Of a stretch of 64,000 bases of DNA, positions 36,321-44,674 are shown one piece after another; the stretch's first letter is position 1, and every line of letters begins with the position of its first letter. The translations under genes and the position numbers were made by a program. The stretch comes from Lacisediminihabitans sp046156175 (lineage in GTDB: Bacteria; Actinomycetota; Actinomycetes; Actinomycetales; Microbacteriaceae), in contig NZ_JAYLVL010000001.1 of the NCBI RefSeq assembly GCF_046156175.1, positions 868,001 to 932,000 on the forward strand. Direction: 5' to 3'. The notes under the pieces were generated by a model. The model saw only the letters and a program-made list of their open reading frames with translations. It did not search any database and was not told the DNA's origin.

Positions 36321-37321
36321 CAGCGCACCAGCTTCGGCAGCACGTCGCGCGCGAAGACGTCGATCCATTCGCGCTGGTTGCGCCCGACGTTGTGCAGGTA
36401 GATCCGGTCGAAACCGAGGTCCAGGTACGACTGGATGGTGGCCCGATGCGCGTCCGGATCCTCCGACACGAGCATCCGCCCCTCGAAGTCCTCCTCGCGC
36501 ACCAACCGGGCGAGCTGCTCGAATTCGAAGGGCGAGCGGATGTCGGATCGCGGGAATCGCATCCCCCCGTTCGGCCACTCGGTCATGGCGTTCGCCATCG
36601 CTGCCTCGTGGGTCGACGCCCAGCTGAGATGAAGGCGAAGCACCTTCGTGCCGCCGGCGCGCCCGGATTCGCGGGCTCCCTCGTCGAACCGCGCGAACAG
36701 TCCGGCGATCTTGTCCACCGGAGCCCCGTCGATGATGATGCCGTCCACCGTGCGACCGGCGCGTTTCGCGGTGACGGGACCGGACGTGGCCACCAGAATC
36801 TCGGGGGCCACCTCTGGCATCGTCCACAGTCGGGTGGACTCCAGCGAGAAGTGTGGGCCGCTGTGCTTGGTGTCGCGCCCGGCGAGCGAGGCGACGAACA
36901 GCTTCTTGATGATCTCGATCGCCTCGAACATGCGGTTGATCCGCTCGGCGGTCTCCGGCCAGTAGGCCCCGGTGACGTGCTCGTCGATGGCTTCGCCCGA
37001 GCCGACGCCGAGCCAGTGTCGTCCCGGATACATGGCGGCGAGAGTCGCGCTGGCCTGGGCCACCATCGCGGGATGCCACCGGAACGTCGGCACCGTCATT
37101 CCGGTCCCGAGGTCGCCGGAGGTCGCCTGCCCCAGCGCGCCGAGCACATTCCAGACGAAACTGGCATGCCCTTGGCGCGGCACCCAGGGCTGGAAACGAT
37201 CGGCAGCCATCACACCGCGGAATCCACTCTGCTCGGCGTAGGCAGCGAGCTCGAGCACCTCGGTGGGGTGGAACTGTTCGAGCATGGCGGCATAGCCGAC
37301 GTGCGGGGGTGAACTGGGCAT
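36320..37321 (-). CDS. LLM class F420-dependent oxidoreductase (TIGR03557/G6PDH-like)
   Basis: 333-aa LLM-fold enzyme. It begins with HVGYAAMLEQFHPTEVLELA, then ADRFQPWVPRQGHASFVWNVL, a signature also seen in F420-dependent glucose-6-phosphate dehydrogenases, and WLGVGSGEAIDEHVTGAYWP. Use of F420 is supported by being cotranscribed with cofE and cofC. The substrate is uncertain: sugar phosphate oxidation to reduce F420 is possible but not shown. ATG at 37321 was chosen; the open frame back to 37453 lies across the next gene's end. Confidence 0.9.
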   Translation of the reverse strand: MPSSPPHVGYAAMLEQFHPTEVLELAAYAEQSGFRGVMAADRFQPWVPRQGHASFVWNVLGALGQATSGDLGTGMTVPTFRWHPAMVAQASATLAAMYPGRHWLGVGSGEAIDEHVTGAYWPETAERINRMFEAIEIIKKLFVASLAGRDTKHSGPHFSLESTRLWTMPEVAPEILVATSGPVTAKRAGRTVDGIIIDGAPVDKIAGLFARFDEGARESGRAGGTKVLRLHLSWASTHEAAMANAMTEWPNGGMRFPRSDIRSPFEFEQLARLVREEDFEGRMLVSEDPDAHRATIQSYLDLGFDRIYLHNVGRNQREWIDVFARDVLPKLVR

Positions 37322-37376
37322 GACTCTATTGTCTCGAACACCGCGGTGCTCCGGAGCGCGTCGGCCCGGATCGCTC

Positions 37377-37748
37377 TCAGCTCTCGGAATTCTCCGGGGT
37401 ATTCTCACCCTGCCGTGCACGCAGTTTCGCCTCGAGACGGCGGATGCGGTCATCCTGCTCGTACTGGGCGATCTCCCGTTCGAGGGCGGCGAGCTCGCGC
37501 TCGGTGGAGCTCTCGGGCTGCACCACCGCCTCCCGCCGACGCGGGTCGCCGAAGCTCCCCCGGTCGACCGCCTGTCCGTAGTCCCGCCCGAGGATGAACC
37601 AGAGCACCGCGCCGATCAACGGCAGCAGGATGACGATGATGATCCAGATCGACTTGTCGAGGTGCCGGATGCTCCAGCGGTCCGCCCGGATGATGTCGAC
37701 GAGCGCGAAGACCATCACCAGGAGGTCCAGCGCGGGGATGAGGTACAT
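37377..37748 (-). CDS. PLDc_N domain membrane protein
   Basis: 123-aa membrane protein. Two hydrophobic segments (LIPALDLLVMVFALVDIIRA and IWIIIVILLPLIGAVLWFILG) surround the WSIRHLDKSIW loop typical of the phospholipase D-nuclease N-terminal (PLDc_N) domain, which here lacks any nuclease part. The charged C-terminal tail (TERELAALEREIAQYEQ, RRLEAKLRARQG) may form a coiled coil like SHOCT-type tails. Function unknown. Confidence 0.85.
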   Translation of the reverse strand: MYLIPALDLLVMVFALVDIIRADRWSIRHLDKSIWIIIVILLPLIGAVLWFILGRDYGQAVDRGSFGDPRRREAVVQPESSTERELAALEREIAQYEQDDRIRRLEAKLRARQGENTPENSES

Positions 37749-37833
37749 GAGCAGAGCTTAGGGATCATGTACCCAAAAGACGAGACCCCCGTCGCGCCCC
37801 CGACAGGCCCAGGGTGAAGTCCGAAAAAAGTGC

Positions 37834-37863
37834 TTGCATGATCCGCTGCGCTGCCGGTAGGTT
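37834..37863 (+). promoter_or_regulatory. Promoter of the leader ORF/small basic protein transcript
   Basis: TTGCAT (37834-37839), an 18-base spacer, and TAGGTT (37858-37863) fit a sigma-70-like -35/-10 pair. The predicted start is near 37870, about 25 bases before the leader ORF. It diverges from the PLDc_N gene. Confidence 0.6.
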
Positions 37864-37893
37864 GGCCCAGCGCCACTGACGAAAGGAGCCAGC

Positions 37894-37968
37894 GTGATTT
37901 TTACAGATTTTTCGGGAATGACCCGCAATCGCATTACCGCCGGCTTCGTGGGCGCCTTCACCGCCTGA
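37894..37968 (+). CDS. Putative 24-residue leader peptide (uORF)
   Basis: GTG start with the strong ribosome site GAAAGGAG five bases upstream, encoding a 24-residue peptide that begins VIFTDFSGMTRNRITAG and ends VGAFTA. It lies in a 398-base stretch with no annotated gene, between a good promoter and two hairpins. That placement fits a regulatory leader peptide for the small protein at 38147. It has no run of a single amino acid codon, so the signal, if any, is not obvious. Expression is unproven. Confidence 0.55.
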   Translation: MIFTDFSGMTRNRITAGFVGAFTA

Positions 37969-37978
37969 TCGGCACCCT

Positions 37979-38018
37979 CGCCTCCTGAGAGGCGGAGTCA
38001 CCACCGATTCAGTCGGTG
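37979..38018 (+). promoter_or_regulatory. Two consecutive hairpins after the leader ORF (possible attenuator)
   Basis: CGCCTC-CTGA-GAGGCG (37979-37994) and CACCGA-TTCAG-TCGGTG (38002-38018) are exact 6-pair stems starting 11 and 34 bases after the leader stop. No U-run follows. Translation of the leader could influence their folding and expression of the gene 130 bases downstream. The stretch 38019-38146 shows no further structure I can support. Confidence 0.5.
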
Positions 38019-38146
38019 ATGACGTCTTCGAAGCCCGACCCTCGAGGTTCCGCACGCTCGCGACTCTTGCAGCGCGCGAACTCTTCGGTCTTCCCCGATC
38101 GATCTCGCCGCCCCGCGCGGCATTCCAGCAGTGAGGTATCACCATC

Positions 38147-38422
38147 ATGAAAACCGCTTTATCGACCGCGCCCGGTCGCTCTGGCCAACCAGCCCATCCG
38201 CCCCCCACGCCCCAGCTCGCCGCGCCGCGGCAAGCGCGCCGGGTGAGCCTCGTCGATCGCGCCGCGCTCCGCCTGGGGCTCGCCCTGATCACCTGGGGTC
38301 GCCGACCGCTCGAACTCGAATCCCGCGAGAGGCGTGCCCGCTACGCCGAGCAGTATCTCGCCCGGCTCGAACGAGAACGGCTTGCGCGGCGGTGGCAGGG
38401 CCTGAACCTGCCGCCGCGCTGA
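38147..38422 (+). CDS. Small basic protein of unknown function
   Basis: 91-aa protein: a Pro/Ala-rich first third, then RVSLVDRAALRLGLALITWG, a short amphipathic or hydrophobic helix, and a strongly charged tail rich in Arg and Glu (RERRARYAEQYLARLERERL). No family function is known to me. ATG at 38147 has GAGGT about nine bases upstream. It is preceded by a leader-ORF/hairpin region and converges on coaD, so it marks the right edge of the accessory block between coaD and yceD. Confidence 0.65.
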   Translation: MKTALSTAPGRSGQPAHPPPTPQLAAPRQARRVSLVDRAALRLGLALITWGRRPLELESRERRARYAEQYLARLERERLARRWQGLNLPPR

Positions 38423-38510
38423 TGTCCCGCCGGCGCCGCGGGGTCGACCTCGCCGCGTCCCGATCCTCGGGATGCTGCGGAGTCGCCCCCGGCGTCGTCC
38501 AGCGTCCGGC

Positions 38511-38993
38511 TCAGCCGTTCTGCAGGAAGTCCGCGACGGCTTTCGGCACGTAGGGTGCGACATCCCCACCGAGGCCCGCAACCTGGCGCACGAGAGAGCT
38601 CGAAACGTGGGCGTGCGCGGGGTCCGGCAGCATGAAGATCGTCTCGACGCCCGCGAGATTACGGTTCACGATCGCCATCGGTGTCTCGTAAGCCACATCG
38701 ACCTGCGAACGGATGCCCTTCACGATCACGCTCGCACCGACCTCGGTGCAGTAGTCGACGAGCAGGCCGACGCTCCACGAGGTCACGATGATGTTGCCCT
38801 CGAAACCGGCGTCGAGGATCGCTCTCTCGATGAGGGATACTCGCTGGGCGACGGGAAGAAGGGCGGTCTTCGCCGGATTGTGCACGACGAGTACGTGGAT
38901 CTGGTCGAAGATCTTCGCCGCCCGTTCGATCACGTCCAGATGACCGAGAGTCACCGGATCGAAGGAACCAGGGACGACGGCGATCCTGCTCAT
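38511..38993 (-). CDS. coaD: Phosphopantetheine adenylyltransferase
   Basis: 160-aa enzyme of coenzyme A synthesis that transfers AMP to 4'-phosphopantetheine. It has the nucleotidyltransferase signature AVVPGSFDPVTLGHLDVIERA (T/HxGH), IVKGIRSQVDVAYETPMA, and the SSSLVRQVAGLGGDV motif (ISSTxVR-like). Length matches the family. It is 64 bases downstream of recG in the same direction. In many relatives yceD follows directly; here about 25.5 kb of other genes intervene. Confidence 0.97.
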   Translation of the reverse strand: MSRIAVVPGSFDPVTLGHLDVIERAAKIFDQIHVLVVHNPAKTALLPVAQRVSLIERAILDAGFEGNIIVTSWSVGLLVDYCTEVGASVIVKGIRSQVDVAYETPMAIVNRNLAGVETIFMLPDPAHAHVSSSLVRQVAGLGGDVAPYVPKAVADFLQNG

Positions 38994-39057
38994 ACGGCGA
39001 GCCTACGGCACCGGTGTTACGGGTCGATGAACTCCGACGGGTTTGTGACGGTGCCGC

Positions 39058-41244
39058 TCAATTCTTCGCCAGAAAATCGCGGCTCGCCTCGTCGAGCCGA
39101 CGCTCGAGAGCCAGGCGCAGCGCCGGATGCCCGCCCAGAGATGGATCCTCCGCGAGCACTGCCTGGGCGATAGCCCGAGCCTCCGTGATGAGCACTCCGT
39201 CTTTCGCGACCCGCAGCAGCCGAAGGGAGGATCGACCACCCGACTGGGTGCTGCCCAGTACGTCGCCCTCCTGACGAAGCTCGAGGTCCTTCTGCGCGAG
39301 TTCGAAACCATCGAGAGTGGATGCCACGACCTCGACCCGCTCCCGCGCCAGCGTCTCCTCCTCCGCACTGGTCACCATGAGGCAGAGCCCGGGGACTCCC
39401 CCGCGCCCGACCCGGCCGCGCAACTGGTGCAGCTGCGATACGCCGAAGCGATCGGCATCGAGGATGATCATCGTGGAGGCGTTGGGCACGTCCACGCCCA
39501 CCTCGATGACGGTGGTCGCGACGAGCACGTCGATGTCCCCGGCAGCGAAGGCGCGCATCAGGGCATCCTTCTCCTCGCTCGGGAGGCGACCGTGGAGCCC
39601 CTCGATGCGCCTTCCCTCAAACAGCGGGTTCACCCGCATCCGGGCGAGGGTATCGGTGACATTGGCGATCTCGGTGGCCGCGGGCGCCAGGCCGACGGCA
39701 ACGGAATCCTCGACCAGCGGACTCTCGATGAGAGTGCTGTCGATCGCCGGACACACTACGAAGCCCTGGCGTCCCTTGGCCAGTTCCTCGGCGAGACGCT
39801 CCCAGACGCGGTTGACCCAGCCCGGTTTGTCGGCAAGCGGCACAACGAAACTCTGGATCGGCACCCGACCACTGGGCAACTCGGCGATCGTCGAGACATC
39901 CAGGTCTCCGAACACGGTCATCGCCACCGTGCGCGGGATCGGCGTCGCGGTGAGCACAAGCACATGCGGTGGCACCGTGCCCTTGCGACGGAGCGCCTCG
40001 CGCTGTTCGACCCCGAACCGGTGCTGCTCGTCGACGACGACGAGTCCGAGGTCGTAGAAGCCGACACTCTCGCTCAGCAGGGCGTGGGTACCCACGACGA
40101 TCTGCGCCTGCCCGCTGACCGTGGCGAGGGTGGCCTTGCGCCGATCCGCCACGGGAAGCTGGCCGGTGATCAGGGTGGGGCGCAGCGTCGCCGCGAGGTC
40201 GGGGCCGAGGGTCTTCACGATGGAGCGGAGATGCTGGCCGGCCAGCACTTCCGTGGGAGCGAGCAGGGCGGACTGTCCGCCGCTGTCGGCGACCGCGAGC
40301 ATCGCGCGCAATGCCACGAGCGTCTTTCCCGAACCCACCTCGCCCTGCACCAGGCGATTCATGGGAGCGGATGCCGCGATATCGCTCGCGATCTCGGTCC
40401 CGACAGTGGTCTGGTCGCCGGTGAGCACGAACGGCAGTTGCGCATCGAAGCGCTCGAGCAACCCACCCGGCTTCGGCACGCGCGGGGTCGCGGACTGCAG
40501 CTTCACCAACGCCCGCTGCTCGAGCAGCGCGGCCTGCAGCACGAAGGCCTCCTGAAAGCGCAGGGACTTCTGTGCCGCACGCCACTCGATGTCCTTCTCC
40601 GGGCGATGGATGAGCTCGAGGGCCCGCGAATAGGTCATCAGTCCGCGATCGCCGCGTACCGCTCCCGGCACGGGATCATCGAGCGGCGGAAGCGTATCGA
40701 GCAGCACCCCGATCGCCTTGCCGAGCTGCCAGGAGGCCACCGCTGCCGTCGCCGCGTAGATCGGCACCGGCTGCTCGGCCCACTTGCGGGCGCGCTCCGC
40801 TGCGGCCTCGGAGTCGCCCCCCGTGTCATCCGTCTCGAACAGTTCATAGTCGGGGTGGGCCAGCTGGATGGTGCCGCGATAGTCGCCCACCTTGCCCGCG
40901 AAGATACCGCGCACCCCCGGCTTCAGATCGGCCTTGCGCCAGGCCTGGTTGAAGAAGGTGAGGGAGAGGATGTCGCTGCCATCGCTGATCGTCACCTCCA
41001 GGATCGACCCCTTGCGGGCCCGCATCGTGCGCTCCTGCACGGCGAGCACCTCGGCGACGATCGTGACGTTCTCGTCCACGGAGAGCTGCGCGAGTGCGGT
41101 CAGTTCCCCGCGCAGCGCGTAGCGACGGGGATAGTGCGTGAGCAGGTCGCCGACGGTGGCGAGGCCGAGACCCTTCTCGAGGGCCGCCGCGGTGCGCCCG
41201 CCGAGAGCGGTGCTGAGCTTGGCGTCGAGCGGGGAGTCCACCAC
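39058..41244 (-). CDS. recG: ATP-dependent DNA helicase RecG
   Basis: 728-aa fork-remodelling helicase of recombination and repair. An N-terminal OB-fold wedge domain (VTIVAEVLAVQERTMRARKG) is followed by helicase motifs: Walker A LVQGEVGSGKTLVALRAM, DExH box VVVDEQHRFGVEQR, motif III TATPIPRTVAM, and C-terminal LHGRLPSEEKDALMRAF, ATTVIEVGVDVPNAS and QLRGRVGRGG. Start is GTG at 41244. Downstream of corA and upstream of coaD, same direction. Confidence 0.97.
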   Translation of the reverse strand: MVDSPLDAKLSTALGGRTAAALEKGLGLATVGDLLTHYPRRYALRGELTALAQLSVDENVTIVAEVLAVQERTMRARKGSILEVTISDGSDILSLTFFNQAWRKADLKPGVRGIFAGKVGDYRGTIQLAHPDYELFETDDTGGDSEAAAERARKWAEQPVPIYAATAAVASWQLGKAIGVLLDTLPPLDDPVPGAVRGDRGLMTYSRALELIHRPEKDIEWRAAQKSLRFQEAFVLQAALLEQRALVKLQSATPRVPKPGGLLERFDAQLPFVLTGDQTTVGTEIASDIAASAPMNRLVQGEVGSGKTLVALRAMLAVADSGGQSALLAPTEVLAGQHLRSIVKTLGPDLAATLRPTLITGQLPVADRRKATLATVSGQAQIVVGTHALLSESVGFYDLGLVVVDEQHRFGVEQREALRRKGTVPPHVLVLTATPIPRTVAMTVFGDLDVSTIAELPSGRVPIQSFVVPLADKPGWVNRVWERLAEELAKGRQGFVVCPAIDSTLIESPLVEDSVAVGLAPAATEIANVTDTLARMRVNPLFEGRRIEGLHGRLPSEEKDALMRAFAAGDIDVLVATTVIEVGVDVPNASTMIILDADRFGVSQLHQLRGRVGRGGVPGLCLMVTSAEEETLARERVEVVASTLDGFELAQKDLELRQEGDVLGSTQSGGRSSLRLLRVAKDGVLITEARAIAQAVLAEDPSLGGHPALRLALERRLDEASRDFLAKN

Positions 41245-41279
41245 TCGACAGTAGCCGCCCCCTCCGGCACTTCCTCTCG

Positions 41280-42401
41280 TTACAGCCAGCGCAGTTTGCG
41301 GAAGATCACATACAGCCCGATGCCGACGACGAGCATCAGTCCGATGGCGAAGGGATACCCGAACAACCAGTGCAGTTCCGGCATCACCCGGAAGTTCATC
41401 CCGTAGATGCCGCTGATGATCGACGGCGCGAAGAGGATGGCCGCCCAGGCGGAGATCTTGCGGGTCTCCTCCGTCTGCCGGTTGTTCGCTTCGGTGGTCT
41501 CCTGCATCTCCTCGTTCTGCCGCTGGGCCACGAGGGTCGCGTTGACGGTGAGGATGTCGCGAAGCAGGATGCGGAATTCGTCCACTCGCTCGGTCGCGTG
41601 CGCGACATGGTCGGCGACATCCCGCAGGTACTGCTGCAGGTCTTCCCCGATGCCGTACTTGTCGAAACCATTGGAGATCTGGTCGAGCATGCCGACCAGC
41701 GGCACCGAGGCGCGCTGGAAGTCGATCACCTCGCGGGTCAACTCGTAAATGCGGCGGGAGACGCCCGGGTCTCCCCCGAACACCTGGGTCTCGATCTCGT
41801 CGATGTCGTTCGCAAGACCCGCGACCACCGGGAAATACCCGTCCACAACGGCGTCGAGGATGGCGTAGAGCACGGCTTCCGTGCCACGAGCGAGCAGGTC
41901 AGGTGTGTTCTCCAGCCGACCGCGAACGAGGGAGAGGTCGGGGGATTCGCTGTGCCGCACCGTGATCACGAAGTTGCTGCCCATGAAGACGTGCAGTTCA
42001 CCGAACTCCACCTCCTCCTTCGCATCGAGGTATCGCGCGGCCCGCAACACGACGAAGAGCGTGGATCCGTAGCGCTCGATCTTGGGGCGCTGGTGGGCGA
42101 CGATCGCATCCTCCACGGCGAGTTCGTGGAGGCCGAACTGGCCGGCGAGCGACGTGAGCTCTTCGGTGGTGGGGCGGTACAGCCCGATCCAGGCCATGGC
42201 ACCGGGACGCGCGTCGAGCGCGGCGTAGGTGTCGCTGAGCGATGCGGGCGTCTCGACGCGGTGTCCGTTCTCATAGATCGCGTTGTTGATGAGGCTCGAG
42301 CGCACCTGCCCGGGCTCCGGAGTCTCCACGCGCGCGGGAATCTCTGGCGTGCGCGGTCGCAGCGACAGGGCGCGAAAGGGCTTGCGGAAATCGGGGGCCA
42401 T
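41280..42401 (-). CDS. corA: Magnesium/cobalt transporter CorA
   Basis: 373-aa divalent cation channel. A long cytoplasmic domain includes AVEDAIVAHQRPKIERYG. Two C-terminal helices follow, the first ending in the selectivity motif YGMNF (IISGIYGMNFRVMPEL) and the second FAIGLMLVVGIGLYVIF, with a basic C-terminus (RKLRWL). ATG at 42401 was preferred to an upstream codon at 42437, which lies in the divergent spacer with rsmD. Confidence 0.94.
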   Translation of the reverse strand: MAPDFRKPFRALSLRPRTPEIPARVETPEPGQVRSSLINNAIYENGHRVETPASLSDTYAALDARPGAMAWIGLYRPTTEELTSLAGQFGLHELAVEDAIVAHQRPKIERYGSTLFVVLRAARYLDAKEEVEFGELHVFMGSNFVITVRHSESPDLSLVRGRLENTPDLLARGTEAVLYAILDAVVDGYFPVVAGLANDIDEIETQVFGGDPGVSRRIYELTREVIDFQRASVPLVGMLDQISNGFDKYGIGEDLQQYLRDVADHVAHATERVDEFRILLRDILTVNATLVAQRQNEEMQETTEANNRQTEETRKISAWAAILFAPSIISGIYGMNFRVMPELHWLFGYPFAIGLMLVVGIGLYVIFRKLRWL

Positions 42402-42460
42402 GCTCAAAACGGTAGTCCCGTCGGGTGAACAATTCATGTAGCCCGATAGGGTCGGTCTCG

Positions 42461-43030
42461 ATGACTCGAATAATCTCCGGATTCGCCGGATCCATTGCGC
42501 TGAAGACGCCCGGGAGCGGCACCCGCCCCACCAGCGACCGGGTGAGGGAGGCGATCTTCTCGGCGCTCGAATCCCGAGGCGTGATCGAGGGTGCCCGGGT
42601 GCTCGATCTCTACGCCGGATCCGGCGCGCTCGGACTCGAAGCCGCGAGCCGGGGCGCCGCCTTCGTGCGACTGGTCGAACGCGGCGGGCCCGGCACAGCG
42701 GTCTGCCGCGCCAACGCGGCCGCGGTGCTCGCGCAGGCGCCGCTCGGCTCCGCCCTGCGGATCGAAGTCAGCGGTCGGCTCGTGCAGTCCTTCCTCACGA
42801 GCAATCCGGAGACCTGGGACCTCGTGTTCCTCGACCCGCCCTACGATCTCGCCGAAGCCGAGCTCGCGGAGAATCTCGCGTCGCTCGCCTCGCGACTCGA
42901 GCCGGATGCGGTGATCTGCCTCGAGCGCAGCAGCCGCTCCCCCGAACCCACCTGGCCAGAGGGAATCGAGCTCGATCGCCGCAAGGACTACGGCGACACG
43001 ACCCTCTGGTGGGCGGGTTCGATGGCCTAG
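42461..43030 (+). CDS. rsmD: 16S rRNA (guanine-N2-)-methyltransferase RsmD
   Basis: 189-aa SAM-dependent methyltransferase acting on G966 of 16S rRNA. Start MTRIISGFAGSIAL fits the family; then TRPTSDRVREAIFSALE, the SAM loop VLDLYAGSGALGLEAASRGA and the catalytic DLVFLDPPYDLAEAE (DPPY). The only housekeeping gene here read rightward; it diverges from corA and converges on thiL. Confidence 0.95.
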   Translation: MTRIISGFAGSIALKTPGSGTRPTSDRVREAIFSALESRGVIEGARVLDLYAGSGALGLEAASRGAAFVRLVERGGPGTAVCRANAAAVLAQAPLGSALRIEVSGRLVQSFLTSNPETWDLVFLDPPYDLAEAELAENLASLASRLEPDAVICLERSSRSPEPTWPEGIELDRRKDYGDTTLWWAGSMA

Positions 43031-43031
43031 C

Positions 43032-43045
43032 CCGCTGGTCGAGCA
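43032..43045. repeat. Partial copy of the dispersed palindromic element
   Basis: CCCGCTGGTCGAGC directly after the rsmD stop matches the right-hand box (CCGCTGGTCGAGTAG) of the elements at 21420, 44615 and 48487. The left-hand box is not clear. It lies between the convergent rsmD and thiL 3' ends, the same kind of position as the other copies. Confidence 0.5.
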
Positions 43046-43057
43046 TCGGGTGCCGGG

Positions 43058-44044
43058 TCAGCCCGCGGATCCGGCCCAGTCCCGATACGGATCCCACCCG
43101 GCCGAGTCGTGCGGCGAAAGGTCGACGGTGAGCCCTTCTCCCTCGACGCACACCCCGATCGCGCGGAATCCCGCGGGCAGCCCAACCCCCGCCGGGAAGG
43201 TCGCCAGCAGCGAATGATCCTCTCCCCCTCCCAGCGCCATCGCGGGATCGTTCCCGAGAGCATCCGAAGCGAAGTCGATTCCCACGCCACTGGCTCTCGC
43301 GAGGCGTGCGGAGTCGATGGCCAGTCCGTCGCTGAGGTCGAGCATGGCTGTCGCACCCGCGAGAGCGGCGCTGCGGCCTGCGGCGATCGGCGGAGTCGGC
43401 GCCAATTGGGGCGCGGTGCGCGAGCGCAGAACAGTGGCGAGAGCGGCATCCGGAAGCCCGGAGGCATCCACCGCCTCGGCGAAAAGCAACCGCAGCGCAG
43501 CTGCGGCCGCTCCGAGTACTCCGGCCACGGCGACGATGTCCCCGGGCGAAGCGCCGGAGCGCAGCACCGGGGCGCGCCCCTCGAGATCACCGAAGGCGGT
43601 GACCGCGATCGTGAGCGTCGCGGAGACCGAGAGGTCTCCCCCGACCACGCCACATCCCGGAGCCATCGATTCGCAGGCCTCGCGCAGTCCGTCGGCGATG
43701 CCCTCCAGCAGGGTGACCGGCGAGTCGGCGGGCGCGGCGATGGCCACGACGAGCGCGGTCGGCACGGCACCCATGGCGGCGACATCCGCGAGATTGGAGG
43801 CGGCAGCCTTCCACCCGAGGTCGTGGGGACTCGACCAGGCCAGGCGGAAGTCGGGCCCGTGGATCATCATGTCGGTGGTCACGACGAAGCGTCCGTCAGG
43901 CGCGGCGACGACCGCCGAGTCATCCCCCGGACCGAGCAGGGCGGATGCCGCAGCGGGCAGCCGCGGAAAGATACGCGCGAGCACCGCCGACTCCCCGATA
44001 CCTCCGAGAGTGTCGGGAGCGGCGGATTCTGGCGTGATCGTCAT
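43058..44044 (-). CDS. thiL: Thiamine-monophosphate kinase
   Basis: 328-aa ATP-dependent kinase that makes thiamine diphosphate from thiamine monophosphate. PurM-like fold with LLGPGDDSAVVAAPDGRFVV, the metal-binding TTDMMIHGPDFRLAW, AASNLADVAAMGAVPTALVV, CGVVGGDLSVS and LDLSDGLAIDSARLARAS. Typical family length. It diverges from the DUF3515 lipoprotein gene, a common arrangement in Actinobacteria. Confidence 0.95.
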   Translation of the reverse strand: MTITPESAAPDTLGGIGESAVLARIFPRLPAAASALLGPGDDSAVVAAPDGRFVVTTDMMIHGPDFRLAWSSPHDLGWKAAASNLADVAAMGAVPTALVVAIAAPADSPVTLLEGIADGLREACESMAPGCGVVGGDLSVSATLTIAVTAFGDLEGRAPVLRSGASPGDIVAVAGVLGAAAAALRLLFAEAVDASGLPDAALATVLRSRTAPQLAPTPPIAAGRSAALAGATAMLDLSDGLAIDSARLARASGVGIDFASDALGNDPAMALGGGEDHSLLATFPAGVGLPAGFRAIGVCVEGEGLTVDLSPHDSAGWDPYRDWAGSAG

Positions 44045-44068
44045 GCTCCAAACGGTAGCCTGAATGGG

Positions 44069-44590
44069 ATGCCTGTGATGTCGAGAACCCGCAAGCGCGC
44101 CGCCCTCGCGGTCGGGCTGCTCGCTCCGCTGCTCCTCGGGCTCGTCACGGCCTGCGCCCCCACGGTTCCCCTCACGCCTGCTGCCGATGCGACGAATCCG
44201 AAGTGTGCGGAGATCATCGTGCGGCTGCCGCAGAGTGTCGTCGACCAGCCCATTCGCGAGACCAATGCGCAGGCCACCGGTGCGTGGGGCAACCCCACTT
44301 CGGTGCTGCTGCGCTGCGGTGTCGCCCAGCCCGCTCCCTCGGCCAGCTGCTCCACCGTCAACGGCGTGGACTGGGTCGTGGATGTCTCGGGCTCGCCGCG
44401 CTACGTCTACACGACCTGGGGCCGCTCGCCGGCGACGCAGGTGGTGGTCGACACGAAACTCACGCAGGGCCAGGAGGCGATCATCCTGGACGACCTGGGC
44501 AACGCGGTCGGCTCGATCCCGCAGACCAAGCAGTGCACCCGGAAAGACCCCGGTTTCGTGCCGGACAGCGCGCCGACGCCGACGCCGTAG
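44069..44590 (+). CDS. DUF3515 family lipoprotein
   Basis: 173-aa secreted lipoprotein. N-terminal KRAALAVGLLAPLLLGLVTAC has a lipobox (LVTAC, Cys at about residue 29). The mature domain contains LPQSVVDQPIRETNAQATGA and WGNPTSVLLRCGV, characteristic of DUF3515. The function is unknown; the family sits beside thiL, ddl and gpsA in Actinobacteria. ATG at 44069. Its 3' end converges on gpsA with an element copy between them and no ddl gene. Confidence 0.88.
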   Translation: MPVMSRTRKRAALAVGLLAPLLLGLVTACAPTVPLTPAADATNPKCAEIIVRLPQSVVDQPIRETNAQATGAWGNPTSVLLRCGVAQPAPSASCSTVNGVDWVVDVSGSPRYVYTTWGRSPATQVVVDTKLTQGQEAIILDDLGNAVGSIPQTKQCTRKDPGFVPDSAPTPTP

Positions 44591-44614
44591 TCGACAGGCC
44601 GGGTGATACCCGCA

Positions 44615-44674
44615 GGTCTCGATACGGTCGCTGAGCGACCTGCTCGACCAACGGAGACGACCTACTCGACCAGG
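44615..44674. repeat. Dispersed palindromic element overlapping the gpsA 3' end
   Basis: GGTCTCGATACGGTCGC...GACCAACGG (44615-44654) holds an exact hairpin GGTCGC-TGA-GCGACC at 44626-44640. A second right-hand box, CTACTCGACCAGG (44662-44674), follows. On the minus strand that box reads CCTGGTCGAGTAG and supplies the last codons (LVE) and the stop of gpsA. Confidence 0.75.

Noticed and set aside
36320..37321. Calling the LLM enzyme F420-dependent glucose-6-phosphate dehydrogenase
   Set aside because: The motif similarity is shared by several LLM subfamilies; the substrate cannot be decided from sequence alone.
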